DNA from: Prevotellaceae bacterium UBA1716
Lineage (GTDB): Bacteria; Bacteroidota; Bacteroidia; Bacteroidales; Bacteroidaceae
Length of the DNA stretch: 40,585 nt
Assembly: GCA_002317225.1 (NCBI GenBank)
Contig: DCIW01000137.1
Coordinates: 1 to 40,585, forward strand
Direction of reading: 5' to 3'
In this document: piece by piece, positions 7,511-15,930 of the stretch
Numbering within the stretch: position 1 is the first letter of the stretch
Layout: each line of letters opens with the position of its first letter
Notes under the pieces: model-generated
The model's input: only the letters and a program-made list of their open reading frames with translations
The model's database searches: none
What the model was told of the DNA's origin: nothing
Position numbers and translations under genes: made by a program

Positions 7511-9409
7511 ATGAATTCGAATCGTATATACTTATTGGCTATTACTTTTATAATGATATTGGTAGCCATGACTTCATGCGTGGATAGCGGGTACGACCTG
7601 AAACATATAGACAAGACCATACAGTTGGGTACAGACGAACTTGTCATCCCAATCAATATCGACAATATCACTCTTGACAAGGTTGTGGATATAGATGGCA
7701 GTAGTCAGGTGAAGAAGGTAAAGGATCCTGTATCTGGCGATTCTGTTTTTGCTGTGATTGAGACAGGTTCGTTCAGTTCGAACAATATAGACATTCCATC
7801 TATGTCTTCTGCCAAACCGGATATCAGCAATATCGAAAGTGATATCTATCTGAAGAAGCTTAATGATGAACTTGACCAACTTGTAGCCGACACGCTTAAG
7901 GCTATAGCAAGGACAATGGAGTTGTCATATTATGATGATAGGGTTCAGGCTTATCGTCCTCAGGTTCAAAAGGCTATCTGGGACAGTTATTCAAATGAAA
8001 GCGAGTTGGCACATTACCCAATAGGTGTGCATCTCACCACATTCGACACACCTGTAGTTAAGATTCACAGGGCTATTCGCGGTATTGAATACATTGGTGT
8101 TGATTGCGAATTGTCGATGGAGGTTAACTTCAGCAGCTTGGATTTCATTGATAATGTGAAGGTGTCAGATGTGAAATTGCTGTTGCCAAAGGGACTTGAT
8201 GCAACTACTTCTGCTGGAAAATATGACAGTGAGACAGGTGTGCTCGACCTCTCGAATGATGGTGAAGGCATCGTGGTGAAGGATGGTAAGTACAAATTTA
8301 CTATGTATCTTACGGGAATAGACTTCAATGCACCGAATTCGGGAGCGAAGCTTATCATTCGTGATGGTGCGGATGGAGAGTTTGTGTTTACCACTATTGT
8401 GAAGATTCTTTCGGGCGATCTTGAGATTTATAAGAATAACTTCATTGATGGGAAAACGTTCTTCGACCTCCCTAAAATAGCTCGTTTCAACTGTATTCCA
8501 AGGATGTCTGCCATCACGGCTAAGTCATTCACGGGTAGGATAAAGTATTCGGTTGATGGAATTAGCGTTAAATCTATCCTCTTGAATGATATTCCAGATG
8601 TCATCTTGGGTGATGAAACCAATATCTTCTTAAAGAATCCACAACTTTATCTCTCGGTAAATGACCCACTTTCAGACCAAGGCATATATGCAGCTACAGG
8701 TTTTACTCTCACTCCATTCAAAGGTGAAGAGGAACGCGAATCTATAAGACTTGACAATGGTTCTGTGCGAATTGACAAGCCATCAAACAGTTTCTGCTTG
8801 TCTCCTTCAAAGCCTACCAAGTATTATGAAGGTTATGAGGCAGCTGAATGGAATGCCTTTACTGATCTCTCCAAAATAGTTAGCGGTAAAGGTTTGCCTG
8901 ATAAGATTCTTGTAAATGTGGAGAATCCGGGTATTCCCGAACAAGATGTGGTGGACTTTGCACTTGGTCAGAATATAGAACCTATTCATGGCGAATATGT
9001 GTTCTATGCACCTCTCGCATTGAATGAGTACTCTGTCATTGTTTATGAAAGTAAGAATGTGGGGTGGAATAAAAGTAATGATTTGGATCGCCTTACCATT
9101 AACAAGTTGGTTCTCAATGCAGATGTGTCGTCCGATATTCCGCTTGGTGCATCACTGACCATTCAAGCTTTGGGCAAAGATGGTAACGCAATTCCTGGTG
9201 TTGAGTTTAGTACCGTTAAACTTGAACCAAATAAAACGGACCAGACTGTTACGTTCGAGCAGTTGTCGGGTACCATTACAAACCTTGATGGAATATCTGT
9301 TCGTGCAAGTATCTCTTCGGATGGTTCTACGGAAATCAAACCTTCTCAGAAACTTGTACTCAAGAATGTTCGCCTTACGTTGACGGCTAACTATCAGGAT
9401 AAGTTGTAG
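7511..9409 (+). CDS. Large lipoprotein of unknown function
   Basis: A 632-residue predicted lipoprotein: a short N-terminus, a hydrophobic stretch and the lipobox AMTSC place the lipidated Cys at residue 23. The rest is rich in beta-strand-like segments with Asp/Asn/Gly turns and no enzyme motif I can recognise. It is probably anchored in the outer membrane. The gene sits 57 bases upstream of a DUF5723-type barrel protein and likely shares its transcript, so the two may work together. The first half contains a coiled-coil-like acidic stretch (about residues 105-135). No T9SS C-terminal sorting domain is evident. Function unknown. Confidence 0.75.
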   Translation: MNSNRIYLLAITFIMILVAMTSCVDSGYDLKHIDKTIQLGTDELVIPINIDNITLDKVVDIDGSSQVKKVKDPVSGDSVFAVIETGSFSSNNIDIPSMSSAKPDISNIESDIYLKKLNDELDQLVADTLKAIARTMELSYYDDRVQAYRPQVQKAIWDSYSNESELAHYPIGVHLTTFDTPVVKIHRAIRGIEYIGVDCELSMEVNFSSLDFIDNVKVSDVKLLLPKGLDATTSAGKYDSETGVLDLSNDGEGIVVKDGKYKFTMYLTGIDFNAPNSGAKLIIRDGADGEFVFTTIVKILSGDLEIYKNNFIDGKTFFDLPKIARFNCIPRMSAITAKSFTGRIKYSVDGISVKSILLNDIPDVILGDETNIFLKNPQLYLSVNDPLSDQGIYAATGFTLTPFKGEEERESIRLDNGSVRIDKPSNSFCLSPSKPTKYYEGYEAAEWNAFTDLSKIVSGKGLPDKILVNVENPGIPEQDVVDFALGQNIEPIHGEYVFYAPLALNEYSVIVYESKNVGWNKSNDLDRLTINKLVLNADVSSDIPLGASLTIQALGKDGNAIPGVEFSTVKLEPNKTDQTVTFEQLSGTITNLDGISVRASISSDGSTEIKPSQKLVLKNVRLTLTANYQDKL

Positions 9410-9466
9410 TTTCTCAGCCATATTTTTAGATAAACCAAGTGTAATTACATTCCTATATTATAAATA

Positions 9467-10831
9467 ATGAATAAGATAAAGTCACTCTTGCTTATAGCCT
9501 TCCTTGCTCTTTCTGCTTCGTCTTTGGCGCAGGAACTCACTTCGGGCTATTTCAATGATAACTATCTGTATCGCCATGACTTGAATCCTGCATTCGGTAA
9601 CGAAAAGAATTATATTGCAGTTCCTTTGTTGGGAAATTACGAACTGAACATGCGTGGCAATATAGGCATAAAGGATGTGTTGTTTAAGGTTGATGGACGT
9701 ACGGCTTTGTTTCTTAATCCTTCCGTGTCTTCTTCCGAATTCGATAAGAATATAAAAGATAAGTCTCGTGTTACTGCTGATACGAGAATCCAACTCCTTG
9801 GTGGTGGATTCAAACTCTGGGGCGGGTACAATACTGTAGAACTGAACATTAGGAAATCGATTGATGCCCGTATACCCGGAAATATGTTGAAAGCGATGAA
9901 GGACGGACTGACAAATCAAACTTATGACTTCTCCTACTTGGATGCTAACGTGCAAGCCTATGCAGAACTTGCTTATGGACATAGTCGTCAGATAAATGAC
10001 AACTTACGATTGGGAGCAAAGGCTAAATTGCTGTTTGGTATTGCCAATATAGATGTGAACGTGAACAAGGCGGTCGTTGATCTTGGGGAAGATAACATCT
10101 CAGCCACTGTTGATGCTGAAATTCAGGCGAGTACAAAAGAATTTACTTATTCGCATAAGGTGAATAAGGATACAGACCATACTTATGTAAGCGGACTCGA
10201 TAATAAAAAGTATGGCATTTCCGGCTTTGGTATTGCTTTCGACCTCGGTGCTGATTATATTAAGGATAATTGGGATTTCTCTATTGCTCTCAAGGACTTA
10301 GGCTTTATTGGATATGGGAAGACATTCACAGCTTCAACCAATGGTGAGAAGTCTTTTGATACGAGCAAATACATTTTTAATGTGGATAAGGATGCGGATA
10401 ATAGTTTTGATAATGAGGTTGACCAACTGAAGGAAGACGTTTCTGCTCTTTACGAACTTGATGATCTCGGTAATACGGGTGGACGAGTAAAGGGATTGGG
10501 GGCAACTCTTGTTTTAGGAGCAAATTACACATTGCCTTCTAACGAGAAGTGGGCTTTTGGATTGACTAATACTACTCGCATTCATGGTAAGTATACATGG
10601 ACAGACTTCCGACTTGGTGCTAACTTTCATCCTACTGATAAATGGGCACTTACTGCTAATGTGTCTGCAGGTAGTTATGGTGTCGGATTTGGATGGATGG
10701 TTGATTTCCAAACTAAGAAATACATAGATATCTTCGTTGGAATGGACTATATTCCTGGAAAACTCTCCAAGCAACTCATTCCTCTCTCATCAAATGGACA
10801 GGTTTCGTTTGGTGTGAGCGTACCGTTATAA
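9467..10831 (+). CDS. DUF5723-type outer-membrane beta-barrel protein
   Basis: A 454-residue protein with a signal peptide ending near SLAQ (residues 18-21). It is followed by LTSGYFNDNYLYRHDLNPAFG, a segment also seen in Bacteroidales DUF5723 proteins. Alternating amphipathic strands fill the rest and the chain ends in VSFGVSVPL, a typical barrel-like C-terminal strand. It is predicted to be an outer-membrane barrel of unknown function. It follows the lipoprotein gene at 7511 on the same strand with no promoter seen between. The assignment to DUF5723 is from memory of the N-terminal pattern and should be treated as likely, not certain. Confidence 0.7.
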   Translation: MNKIKSLLLIAFLALSASSLAQELTSGYFNDNYLYRHDLNPAFGNEKNYIAVPLLGNYELNMRGNIGIKDVLFKVDGRTALFLNPSVSSSEFDKNIKDKSRVTADTRIQLLGGGFKLWGGYNTVELNIRKSIDARIPGNMLKAMKDGLTNQTYDFSYLDANVQAYAELAYGHSRQINDNLRLGAKAKLLFGIANIDVNVNKAVVDLGEDNISATVDAEIQASTKEFTYSHKVNKDTDHTYVSGLDNKKYGISGFGIAFDLGADYIKDNWDFSIALKDLGFIGYGKTFTASTNGEKSFDTSKYIFNVDKDADNSFDNEVDQLKEDVSALYELDDLGNTGGRVKGLGATLVLGANYTLPSNEKWAFGLTNTTRIHGKYTWTDFRLGANFHPTDKWALTANVSAGSYGVGFGWMVDFQTKKYIDIFVGMDYIPGKLSKQLIPLSSNGQVSFGVSVPL

Positions 10832-10847
10832 GTGATTCAGAACAAAT

Positions 10848-10892
10848 GAGTAGGATGTATTGAAATAATAGAATAATCTTGCTCTCCTACTC
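10848..10892. repeat. 8-bp inverted repeat after the DUF5723 gene
   Basis: GAGTAGGA (10848-10855) and TCCTACTC (10885-10892) are perfect arms around an A/T-rich loop, just after the barrel gene stop. It may help end the plus-strand transcript together with the stronger hairpin that follows. Confidence 0.4.
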
Positions 10893-10914
10893 AATGATTT
10901 CTCGATAATGAATA

Positions 10915-10956
10915 TTAAAGGGATTGGAACTCTTAGATGGAGTCCAATCCCTTTAA
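10915..10956. terminator. Strong hairpin shared by converging transcripts
   Basis: TTAAAGGGATTGGA (10915-10928) pairs perfectly with TCCAATCCCTTTAA (10943-10956), and the stem continues with CTC/GAG after one bulged A. It lies between the convergent barrel gene and coaX and includes the last codons and stop of coaX. It probably acts as a two-way terminator, although no long U-run follows. Confidence 0.6.
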
Positions 10957-11640
10957 TACTAAAAAAGGGTCGTGCGTGACTTTGCACTTTATGTCTTCGG
11001 GGATAGGGAAATAGTTGCCCCCTGTCAGGAATACATGAATGTCGGGATAAAGTTGCGAAATCTCCCGGATATATCCGATGACTTCGAATCTTGCACCATA
11101 AATCGCACCCGCAAGCAAGCATCCTTTTGTATTCATCGCATGAAGTGGAGCATAAGGTTCTGCCTTGATAAGCGGAAGGAGTGCTGTATGGTCGTGCATT
11201 GCTTGTAAGCGGAGTTGGACGCCTGGAGAGATAACTCCTCCGATGACTTCTCCATCAGCAGCAAAGATATCGTAAGTGATGCAAGTGCCAGCATCGATCA
11301 CCATTATTGGACTTGTGGCATCTTGTGCAAATGCTCCAAAGTCTGCAGCAATGCGGTCAGCACCATATCCTTCAGGTATTCCCTTGATTTCCTTAAATGG
11401 GCAGGGAGTGTTCCATGCTATGCGTTTAACGGGAAAGTTCATTATCTTGAGAGCTCTGTCAAGTGATTCATCCGCTCCCGCAACCGATGAAATTACGACT
11501 TCATCGATATAAAAATTACGAATTAATCGAAGAAATGCCTCCAACCAAGATTCGGAGAGTCGTTCGTAATGAACAAACTTTCCGTTGTCGCTTATAGCTA
11601 ATTTGGCAGATGTATTGCCTATGTCGATAAGTAGTTTCAT
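10933..11640 (-). CDS. coaX: Type III pantothenate kinase
   Basis: Catalyses the first step of coenzyme A synthesis, phosphorylating pantothenate; cytosolic. The 235-residue protein has the ASKHA-fold signatures of the type III enzyme: LIDIGNTSAKLAI at the N-terminus (catalytic Asp6), GADRIAADFGA near residues 95-105, IDAGTCITYD near 117-126 and GGVISPGVQLRLQAMH. Length is slightly below the usual 240-260. The gene is the last of a minus-strand series, starting three bases after the ispG stop, and its final codons are within a terminator-like hairpin. Confidence 0.92.
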   Translation of the reverse strand: MKLLIDIGNTSAKLAISDNGKFVHYERLSESWLEAFLRLIRNFYIDEVVISSVAGADESLDRALKIMNFPVKRIAWNTPCPFKEIKGIPEGYGADRIAADFGAFAQDATSPIMVIDAGTCITYDIFAADGEVIGGVISPGVQLRLQAMHDHTALLPLIKAEPYAPLHAMNTKGCLLAGAIYGARFEVIGYIREISQLYPDIHVFLTGGNYFPIPEDIKCKVTHDPFLVLKGLDSI

Positions 11641-11643
11641 AGG

Positions 11644-13035
11644 TTAGATGTCTTTGTCAATGAACTCGAGCAAGCGTTCTACTGCTTCTGCTTCAGGAAT
11701 GTTCTTCTCGATGCACTCCTTGTTCTTATAGAGCGAAATCTTTCCAATTCCAGCACCCACATAACCATAGTCCGCATCAGCCATCTCACCAGGACCATTT
11801 ACAATGCAACCCATGATGCCAATCTTCAAAGTCTTGTAACGTGCATCAGTCTTTGCTCGCTCGCTGACTGCAGCCTTGATGCGGGCGATGGTCTCTTCAA
11901 GATTGTAAAGAGTACGACCACAACCCGGGCAAGAGATGTATTCGGTTTTGGTAAACTTGATACGAGCAGCCTGAAGAATTGAGTCTGCAAGTTCAGTCAA
12001 CTCCTCAACGTTGAACTTTGCATTCTGAATAATTAATTTATGTGCCTTCTGATCGATAAAGATAGCACCAACTGTCATCGAAGCCTTGAGTTGGAGATCT
12101 TCCCAGTTGTCATCATCAAACGTAACGGTAACTGTGTCGTCCTTAATGTTTTCGATACATTCGACACGCTTAGAAGCACATTCCTCGATGAAATCGACTA
12201 ATTTGCGTGCTACCGGTATCTCGTTCTCTGGTGCTTCGGAAAGACTCACACGAATAGTGTCACCAATTCCTTCGCAAAGAAGTGCACCTATACCAACTGC
12301 CGATTTGATACGACCGTCTTCACCTTCACCGGCTTCAGTTACACCTAAGTGAAGTGGGAATGCCATACCTTCCTTCTCCATTTCCTTAACAAGAAGACGA
12401 ACTGTTGTCACCATAACAACAGTATTACTTGCCTTAATGGAAATGACCACATCCTTAAAGTCTTCTCTAACACAGATACGGAGGAATTCCATACAAGACT
12501 CAACCATTCCCGCTGGTGTGTCACCGTAACGTGACATGATACGGTCGGAGAGTGAACCATGATTCACTCCGATACGGATGGCTGTATGATGCTCCTTACA
12601 GATATTGAGGAAAGGAATGAATCGTGCATCAATCTTCTTGATTTCATCGGCATATTCCTCATCGGTGTATTCGAGTTTTTTGAAAGTGCGACCCGGATCT
12701 ACATAGTTTCCCGGATTGACACGTACCTTTTCACAGATAGTTGCTGCAGTATCTGCTACCGCTGCATTAAAGTGGACATCTGCTACGAGAGGCACATTAC
12801 ATCCTGCTGCATGCAGACCATCCTCGATATTCTTCATATTGAGAGCTTCGCGTTGACCTTGAGTGGTGAAACGGACAATCTCACCACCAGCCTTTACGAT
12901 GCGGAGAGCCTGAGCAACACTTCCTTCTGTATCCATAGTCGAAGTATTTGCCATCGACTGAATACGGATAGGGTTTGTGCCACCCAACTTCACGTTACCC
13001 ACAGCTACTTCTGTGCTTATTCTTCTTTTGTACAT
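11644..13035 (-). CDS. ispG: 4-hydroxy-3-methylbut-2-enyl diphosphate synthase (IspG/GcpE)
   Basis: Iron-sulfur enzyme of the MEP isoprenoid pathway that converts MEcPP to HMBPP; cytosolic. The N-terminal TIM barrel begins RRISTEVAVGNVKLGG and includes VADVHFN and KVRVNPGNY. The [4Fe-4S] ligands are Cys369 and Cys372 (CPGCGRT) and Cys410, with the catalytic Glu417 in NGPGE. The protein has 463 residues. Ordinary bacterial IspG is about 360-420 residues and many Bacteroidota have a plant-like form of about 600 with an extra central domain. This copy has only a short insert of about 75 residues in that place, around 290-365. The frame is intact. It follows purE on the same strand, 70 bases away. 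Confidence 0.92.
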   Translation of the reverse strand: MYKRRISTEVAVGNVKLGGTNPIRIQSMANTSTMDTEGSVAQALRIVKAGGEIVRFTTQGQREALNMKNIEDGLHAAGCNVPLVADVHFNAAVADTAATICEKVRVNPGNYVDPGRTFKKLEYTDEEYADEIKKIDARFIPFLNICKEHHTAIRIGVNHGSLSDRIMSRYGDTPAGMVESCMEFLRICVREDFKDVVISIKASNTVVMVTTVRLLVKEMEKEGMAFPLHLGVTEAGEGEDGRIKSAVGIGALLCEGIGDTIRVSLSEAPENEIPVARKLVDFIEECASKRVECIENIKDDTVTVTFDDDNWEDLQLKASMTVGAIFIDQKAHKLIIQNAKFNVEELTELADSILQAARIKFTKTEYISCPGCGRTLYNLEETIARIKAAVSERAKTDARYKTLKIGIMGCIVNGPGEMADADYGYVGAGIGKISLYKNKECIEKNIPEAEAVERLLEFIDKDI

Positions 13036-13065
13036 AAATCAACCTATTTACAAATTACGCCCATA

Positions 13066-13105
13066 CGGAGGTAATTATGCATTAAGCATTATGAATTTTG
13101 ATTTG
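13066..13105. repeat. AT-rich dispersed repeat between ispG and purE
   Basis: The stretch has the ATTATGCATTAAGC and ATGAATTTTGATT style of repeats that recur in A/T-rich spacers of this genome, compare 25919-25951 and 28409-28440. It lies between the purE stop and the ispG start. It is a degenerate copy, so confidence is limited. Confidence 0.35.
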
Positions 13106-13615
13106 CTAATTGCACTTGAAATTGAACTTCACTTCTGCCAAATCAGCATTTGCCTTCTCAATCTTCTTGCAAAGACTGTTCTTGTAAGCGGCAAACTTTT
13201 CTGCGAGAGTCTCGTCAGAGAGAGCGAGCATCTGTACAGCAAGGATACCGGCATTAAGTGCTCCGTTGATGGCAACTGTAGCAACAGGAATGCCCGGAGG
13301 CATCTGAAGCATAGAATAGACTGCATCAACACCATCGAGAACGCTTCCCTTTACAGGAACTCCAATGACTGGGAGGGTAGTGCTTGCTGCAATAACACCA
13401 GGAAGAGCAGCAGCCATACCAGCACCTGCAATAATTACCTTGATACCTCTATCCTTTGCTCCCTTGGCAAAAGCCTCGACTGCATCAGGCGTGCGGTGAG
13501 CACTGAGTGCGTTAATCTCGAATGGAATCTCCATTTCATCGAAGAATTTGGCAGCTTTCTCCATTACAGGAAGGTCAGATGTGCTGCCCATGATAATTGA
13601 AACAATTGGAGTCAT
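13106..13615 (-). CDS. purE: N5-carboxyaminoimidazole ribonucleotide mutase
   Basis: Purine synthesis enzyme that rearranges N5-CAIR to CAIR; cytosolic, usually an octamer. The 169-residue protein shows the family hallmarks: IIMGSTSDLPVM at the N-terminus, the SAHRTPD motif with the catalytic His near residue 40, IAGAGMAAALPGVIA and PVIGVPV, and the ALNAGILAVQMLAL helix near the C-terminus. Length is normal. It lies in the minus-strand cluster between the PAP2-like gene and ispG, probably on one transcript. Confidence 0.95.
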   Translation of the reverse strand: MTPIVSIIMGSTSDLPVMEKAAKFFDEMEIPFEINALSAHRTPDAVEAFAKGAKDRGIKVIIAGAGMAAALPGVIAASTTLPVIGVPVKGSVLDGVDAVYSMLQMPPGIPVATVAINGALNAGILAVQMLALSDETLAEKFAAYKNSLCKKIEKANADLAEVKFNFKCN

Positions 13616-13676
13616 ATTATAATTTGTTTAGTGATTATGCGTTGCTATGTACTTTTCGGAGAGTAAAATGATATGT

Positions 13677-14306
13677 TTAACTTGGCAACCAAGTAATAAG
13701 TACAAATGTAAGAGCACAGGCGAATCCGATGCCGAATCCTACGAATATCTGTGCCAAGGTGTGCTGTCGCAATATCATTCGAGCCGTTCCGACAAGTCCC
13801 GAGAGTATCAAGAGGAGGCAAAGCAAGAAGATAGGATTGAAATAAAACAGCATACTGAATGCAATCAAAGCACCTACAAGACCACCCATACCAACCATGT
13901 GAGTTGAAACTTTCCACCAAGCATTCACTACCACACAAATTATCTGTGAAACGAGTGCTGAAAGTACGATTCCTCGGATAAACATAGGAACCTTGAGTTT
14001 TGTCATGATGACAAGGCATGCAGCATAACTGCATACGGTAACCACATATGGGAGGTGGCGGTGTTCACGATGTGAGAGTTGCCAATGTGTCCAGTCCATA
14101 GCAACTCGGAAGAGATTGATGCCTGAAGAAGGAATAAACACCATTGTCACCCATGCCAACGTGATTACGAATATCTTATATTGCAATGGGAGCATGCTCA
14201 GGTAACTGAAAAAGAACATCCATAGGAATGCCCACATCGGGGCATAAAATGGGGAGAAGATATTGGATATTATCTTCGAAATCTGTATGAGTTTACGAAT
14301 GTTCAT
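13677..14306 (-). CDS. PAP2-like membrane phosphatase
   Basis: A 209-residue integral membrane protein with five to six hydrophobic helices and a reduced PAP2 signature. REHRHLP (80-86) stands in for the first motif, STH (134-136) for SGH, and GTARMILRQHTLAQ (173-186) for SR-x5-H-x3-D, with Arg176 and His182 kept and Gln186 where Asp is usual. Relatives dephosphorylate lipid pyrophosphates or phospholipids at the membrane. Placement next to ispG and downstream of rpoN makes a polyprenyl phosphate substrate possible, but this is inference. The start is two bases after the rpoN stop, so the genes are translationally close. Loss of the final Asp may mean changed activity. Confidence 0.65.
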   Translation of the reverse strand: MNIRKLIQISKIISNIFSPFYAPMWAFLWMFFFSYLSMLPLQYKIFVITLAWVTMVFIPSSGINLFRVAMDWTHWQLSHREHRHLPYVVTVCSYAACLVIMTKLKVPMFIRGIVLSALVSQIICVVVNAWWKVSTHMVGMGGLVGALIAFSMLFYFNPIFLLCLLLILSGLVGTARMILRQHTLAQIFVGFGIGFACALTFVLITWLPS

Positions 14307-14308
14307 AT

Positions 14309-15811
14309 TCAGGATTTGCGTTTAGATGCTGTTGGGATTGCGAGTTGTCTGCGATATTTGCTCACTGTTCTACGTGCAATATTGATGTTCATCTTTAGTA
14401 GTTGCTCCACTATTTGATCATCGGTATAAGGTGCTTTCTTGTCTTCGTTCTTAACTAAGAGAAGGATTGCATCACAAACCTTTTCTGCTATCACCTCCTC
14501 GCCTTCCTTATTCTTGCGGTTATGCTTAAAGAAGAAGGTAAGTGGATACATTCTTCCGTCCACGAGTGCATATTTGGTTTTGCATACTCGCGAGATAGTT
14601 GATGCATCGAGTTTTGTGACTTCGCTCACATCCTTAAGTATTAAGGTGTTGAGGTCATCCTCATCTTGCGAAAGGAAGAAAGGTTTCTGAAGGGCTATGA
14701 TAGCACGCATCGTGACAGTAAGTGTGTGCTGTCTTTGACGAATGGCATCGATAAAACCTTGTGCTGCATCGATCTTCTGTTTGCAATATGTCAACCCCTC
14801 CTTCTCGTGCTTTGATATCTTGTCACCCTTCTTCTGATAGTTGAGCAATATCTCACGGCACTCCTCACTTACATGCAGAGTAGGCACATTTCCACGATTT
14901 AATTGGAAAGATACGCCACCTTCTCCATCAGTTTCCACGATGAAATCAGGAATTGCAGTCTGAATGCGGTCGCTTGCAGATTCGCAAAGGGCTCTGCCCG
15001 GACGAGGGTTGAGATGCTTTGCCATATCTTGAACGGCATACTTGATGATAGAGATGTCTTCTCCGAGATTCTGCGAAAGTTTGTTGATGTTCTGGTTTTT
15101 GAAGTTTTCGTAATCCTCAAGCACAATTCTGCGTTCGAGAAGAAGTAACTTCTCCTTCTCTTCCGAAATCCCTTCCACTTCGAGTGATCTGTTTAACTGG
15201 ATGGCAAGACTTTCCTGCGAATTGCGTGCTCCGATTCCAGCAGGATCAAACTGCTGAAGGATGTCGAGCACTTCCTTAACCTCGTCCTCATCAGTTTCAA
15301 TATTATAATTGAAGAGCAAGTCATCAACAATCCTGTAGAGGCTTTGGTCGAGGAATCCGTTATCATCAAGCGAACCGATAAGGTAGTCCATTATCTCCTC
15401 TTGGTGCTTGCTCAGGTCGTAATTCACCATCTGCGACTTTAGATCGTCAAGGAAAGTTGTTGAATCACCGATAGGCAGACGTTCCTTGAAGTCAGTCTCA
15501 ACCTTCCTATTGAGGTAGTCGGGTATATCATCCTCTGAACCATATTCTCCGAGTTGTATCTGAGTTTCAGTCTCTTGATCACCATCATCCCCATCACCAT
15601 AATAGTCATCACCCAGTTCATTCTGGTTGGTATCTTCATCAATCTCGCGTCCTTCAGCAAGAGCTTCGTTCCCATCGATTTCGTTCTTGACATAAAGTTC
15701 GAGGTCTCCAATGGACATTTCAGTCAGTCGCACCTGCAACAGCTGTTGCGGTGTGAGCTTCTGTGTCATTGTCTGCACTTCTTGTTGAACTAAACCAATA
15801 CCTTGTGACAT
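14309..15811 (-). CDS. rpoN: RNA polymerase sigma-54 factor
   Basis: Sigma factor that directs RNA polymerase to -24/-12 promoters and needs enhancer-binding ATPases. The 500-residue protein has the N-terminal Q/L-rich region I (LTPQQLLQVRLTEMSIGDLE, about residues 18-37), a very acidic region II (about 55-95), the core-binding domain, and the C-terminal RpoN box ARRTVSKYR (about 481-489). The cluster on this strand begins here: a -7 box lies 20 bases upstream. The neighbouring PAP2-like, purE, ispG and coaX genes follow. Confidence 0.95.
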   Translation of the reverse strand: MSQGIGLVQQEVQTMTQKLTPQQLLQVRLTEMSIGDLELYVKNEIDGNEALAEGREIDEDTNQNELGDDYYGDGDDGDQETETQIQLGEYGSEDDIPDYLNRKVETDFKERLPIGDSTTFLDDLKSQMVNYDLSKHQEEIMDYLIGSLDDNGFLDQSLYRIVDDLLFNYNIETDEDEVKEVLDILQQFDPAGIGARNSQESLAIQLNRSLEVEGISEEKEKLLLLERRIVLEDYENFKNQNINKLSQNLGEDISIIKYAVQDMAKHLNPRPGRALCESASDRIQTAIPDFIVETDGEGGVSFQLNRGNVPTLHVSEECREILLNYQKKGDKISKHEKEGLTYCKQKIDAAQGFIDAIRQRQHTLTVTMRAIIALQKPFFLSQDEDDLNTLILKDVSEVTKLDASTISRVCKTKYALVDGRMYPLTFFFKHNRKNKEGEEVIAEKVCDAILLLVKNEDKKAPYTDDQIVEQLLKMNINIARRTVSKYRRQLAIPTASKRKS

Positions 15812-15830
15812 ACCATTATTAAATTTATGG

Positions 15831-15838
15831 CAAAGGTA
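15831..15838 (-). promoter_or_regulatory. -7 box of rpoN
   Basis: Minus-strand TACCTTTG at 15838-15831 matches TAnnTTTG and lies 20 bases before the rpoN ATG. The dnaE -7 box is on the other strand about 45 bases away, so the two promoters are back to back. Confidence 0.55.
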
Positions 15839-15881
15839 GTGAAAAAAGTAGAATAAATGTGGAGATTATCAAAAAAAATCT

Positions 15882-15889
15882 TACTTTTG
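15882..15889 (+). promoter_or_regulatory. -7 box of dnaE
   Basis: TACTTTTG followed by C matches the Bacteroidota -7 consensus. Because transcription should start near 15896, it rules out the in-frame ATG at 15859 and supports the ATG at 15931. Confidence 0.6.
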
Positions 15890-15930
15890 CAGAAAATATA
15901 CATAGATTGAATACCTACCTACAAAAAGAA

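Noticed and set aside
11644..13035. ispG as a truncated pseudogene
   Set aside because: The frame is intact and all catalytic Cys and Glu residues are present; only the optional central domain is short.
15859..15930. N-terminal extension of DnaE from the ATG at 15859
   Set aside because: A consensus -7 box lies within it and the PHP domain begins at the ATG at 15931.
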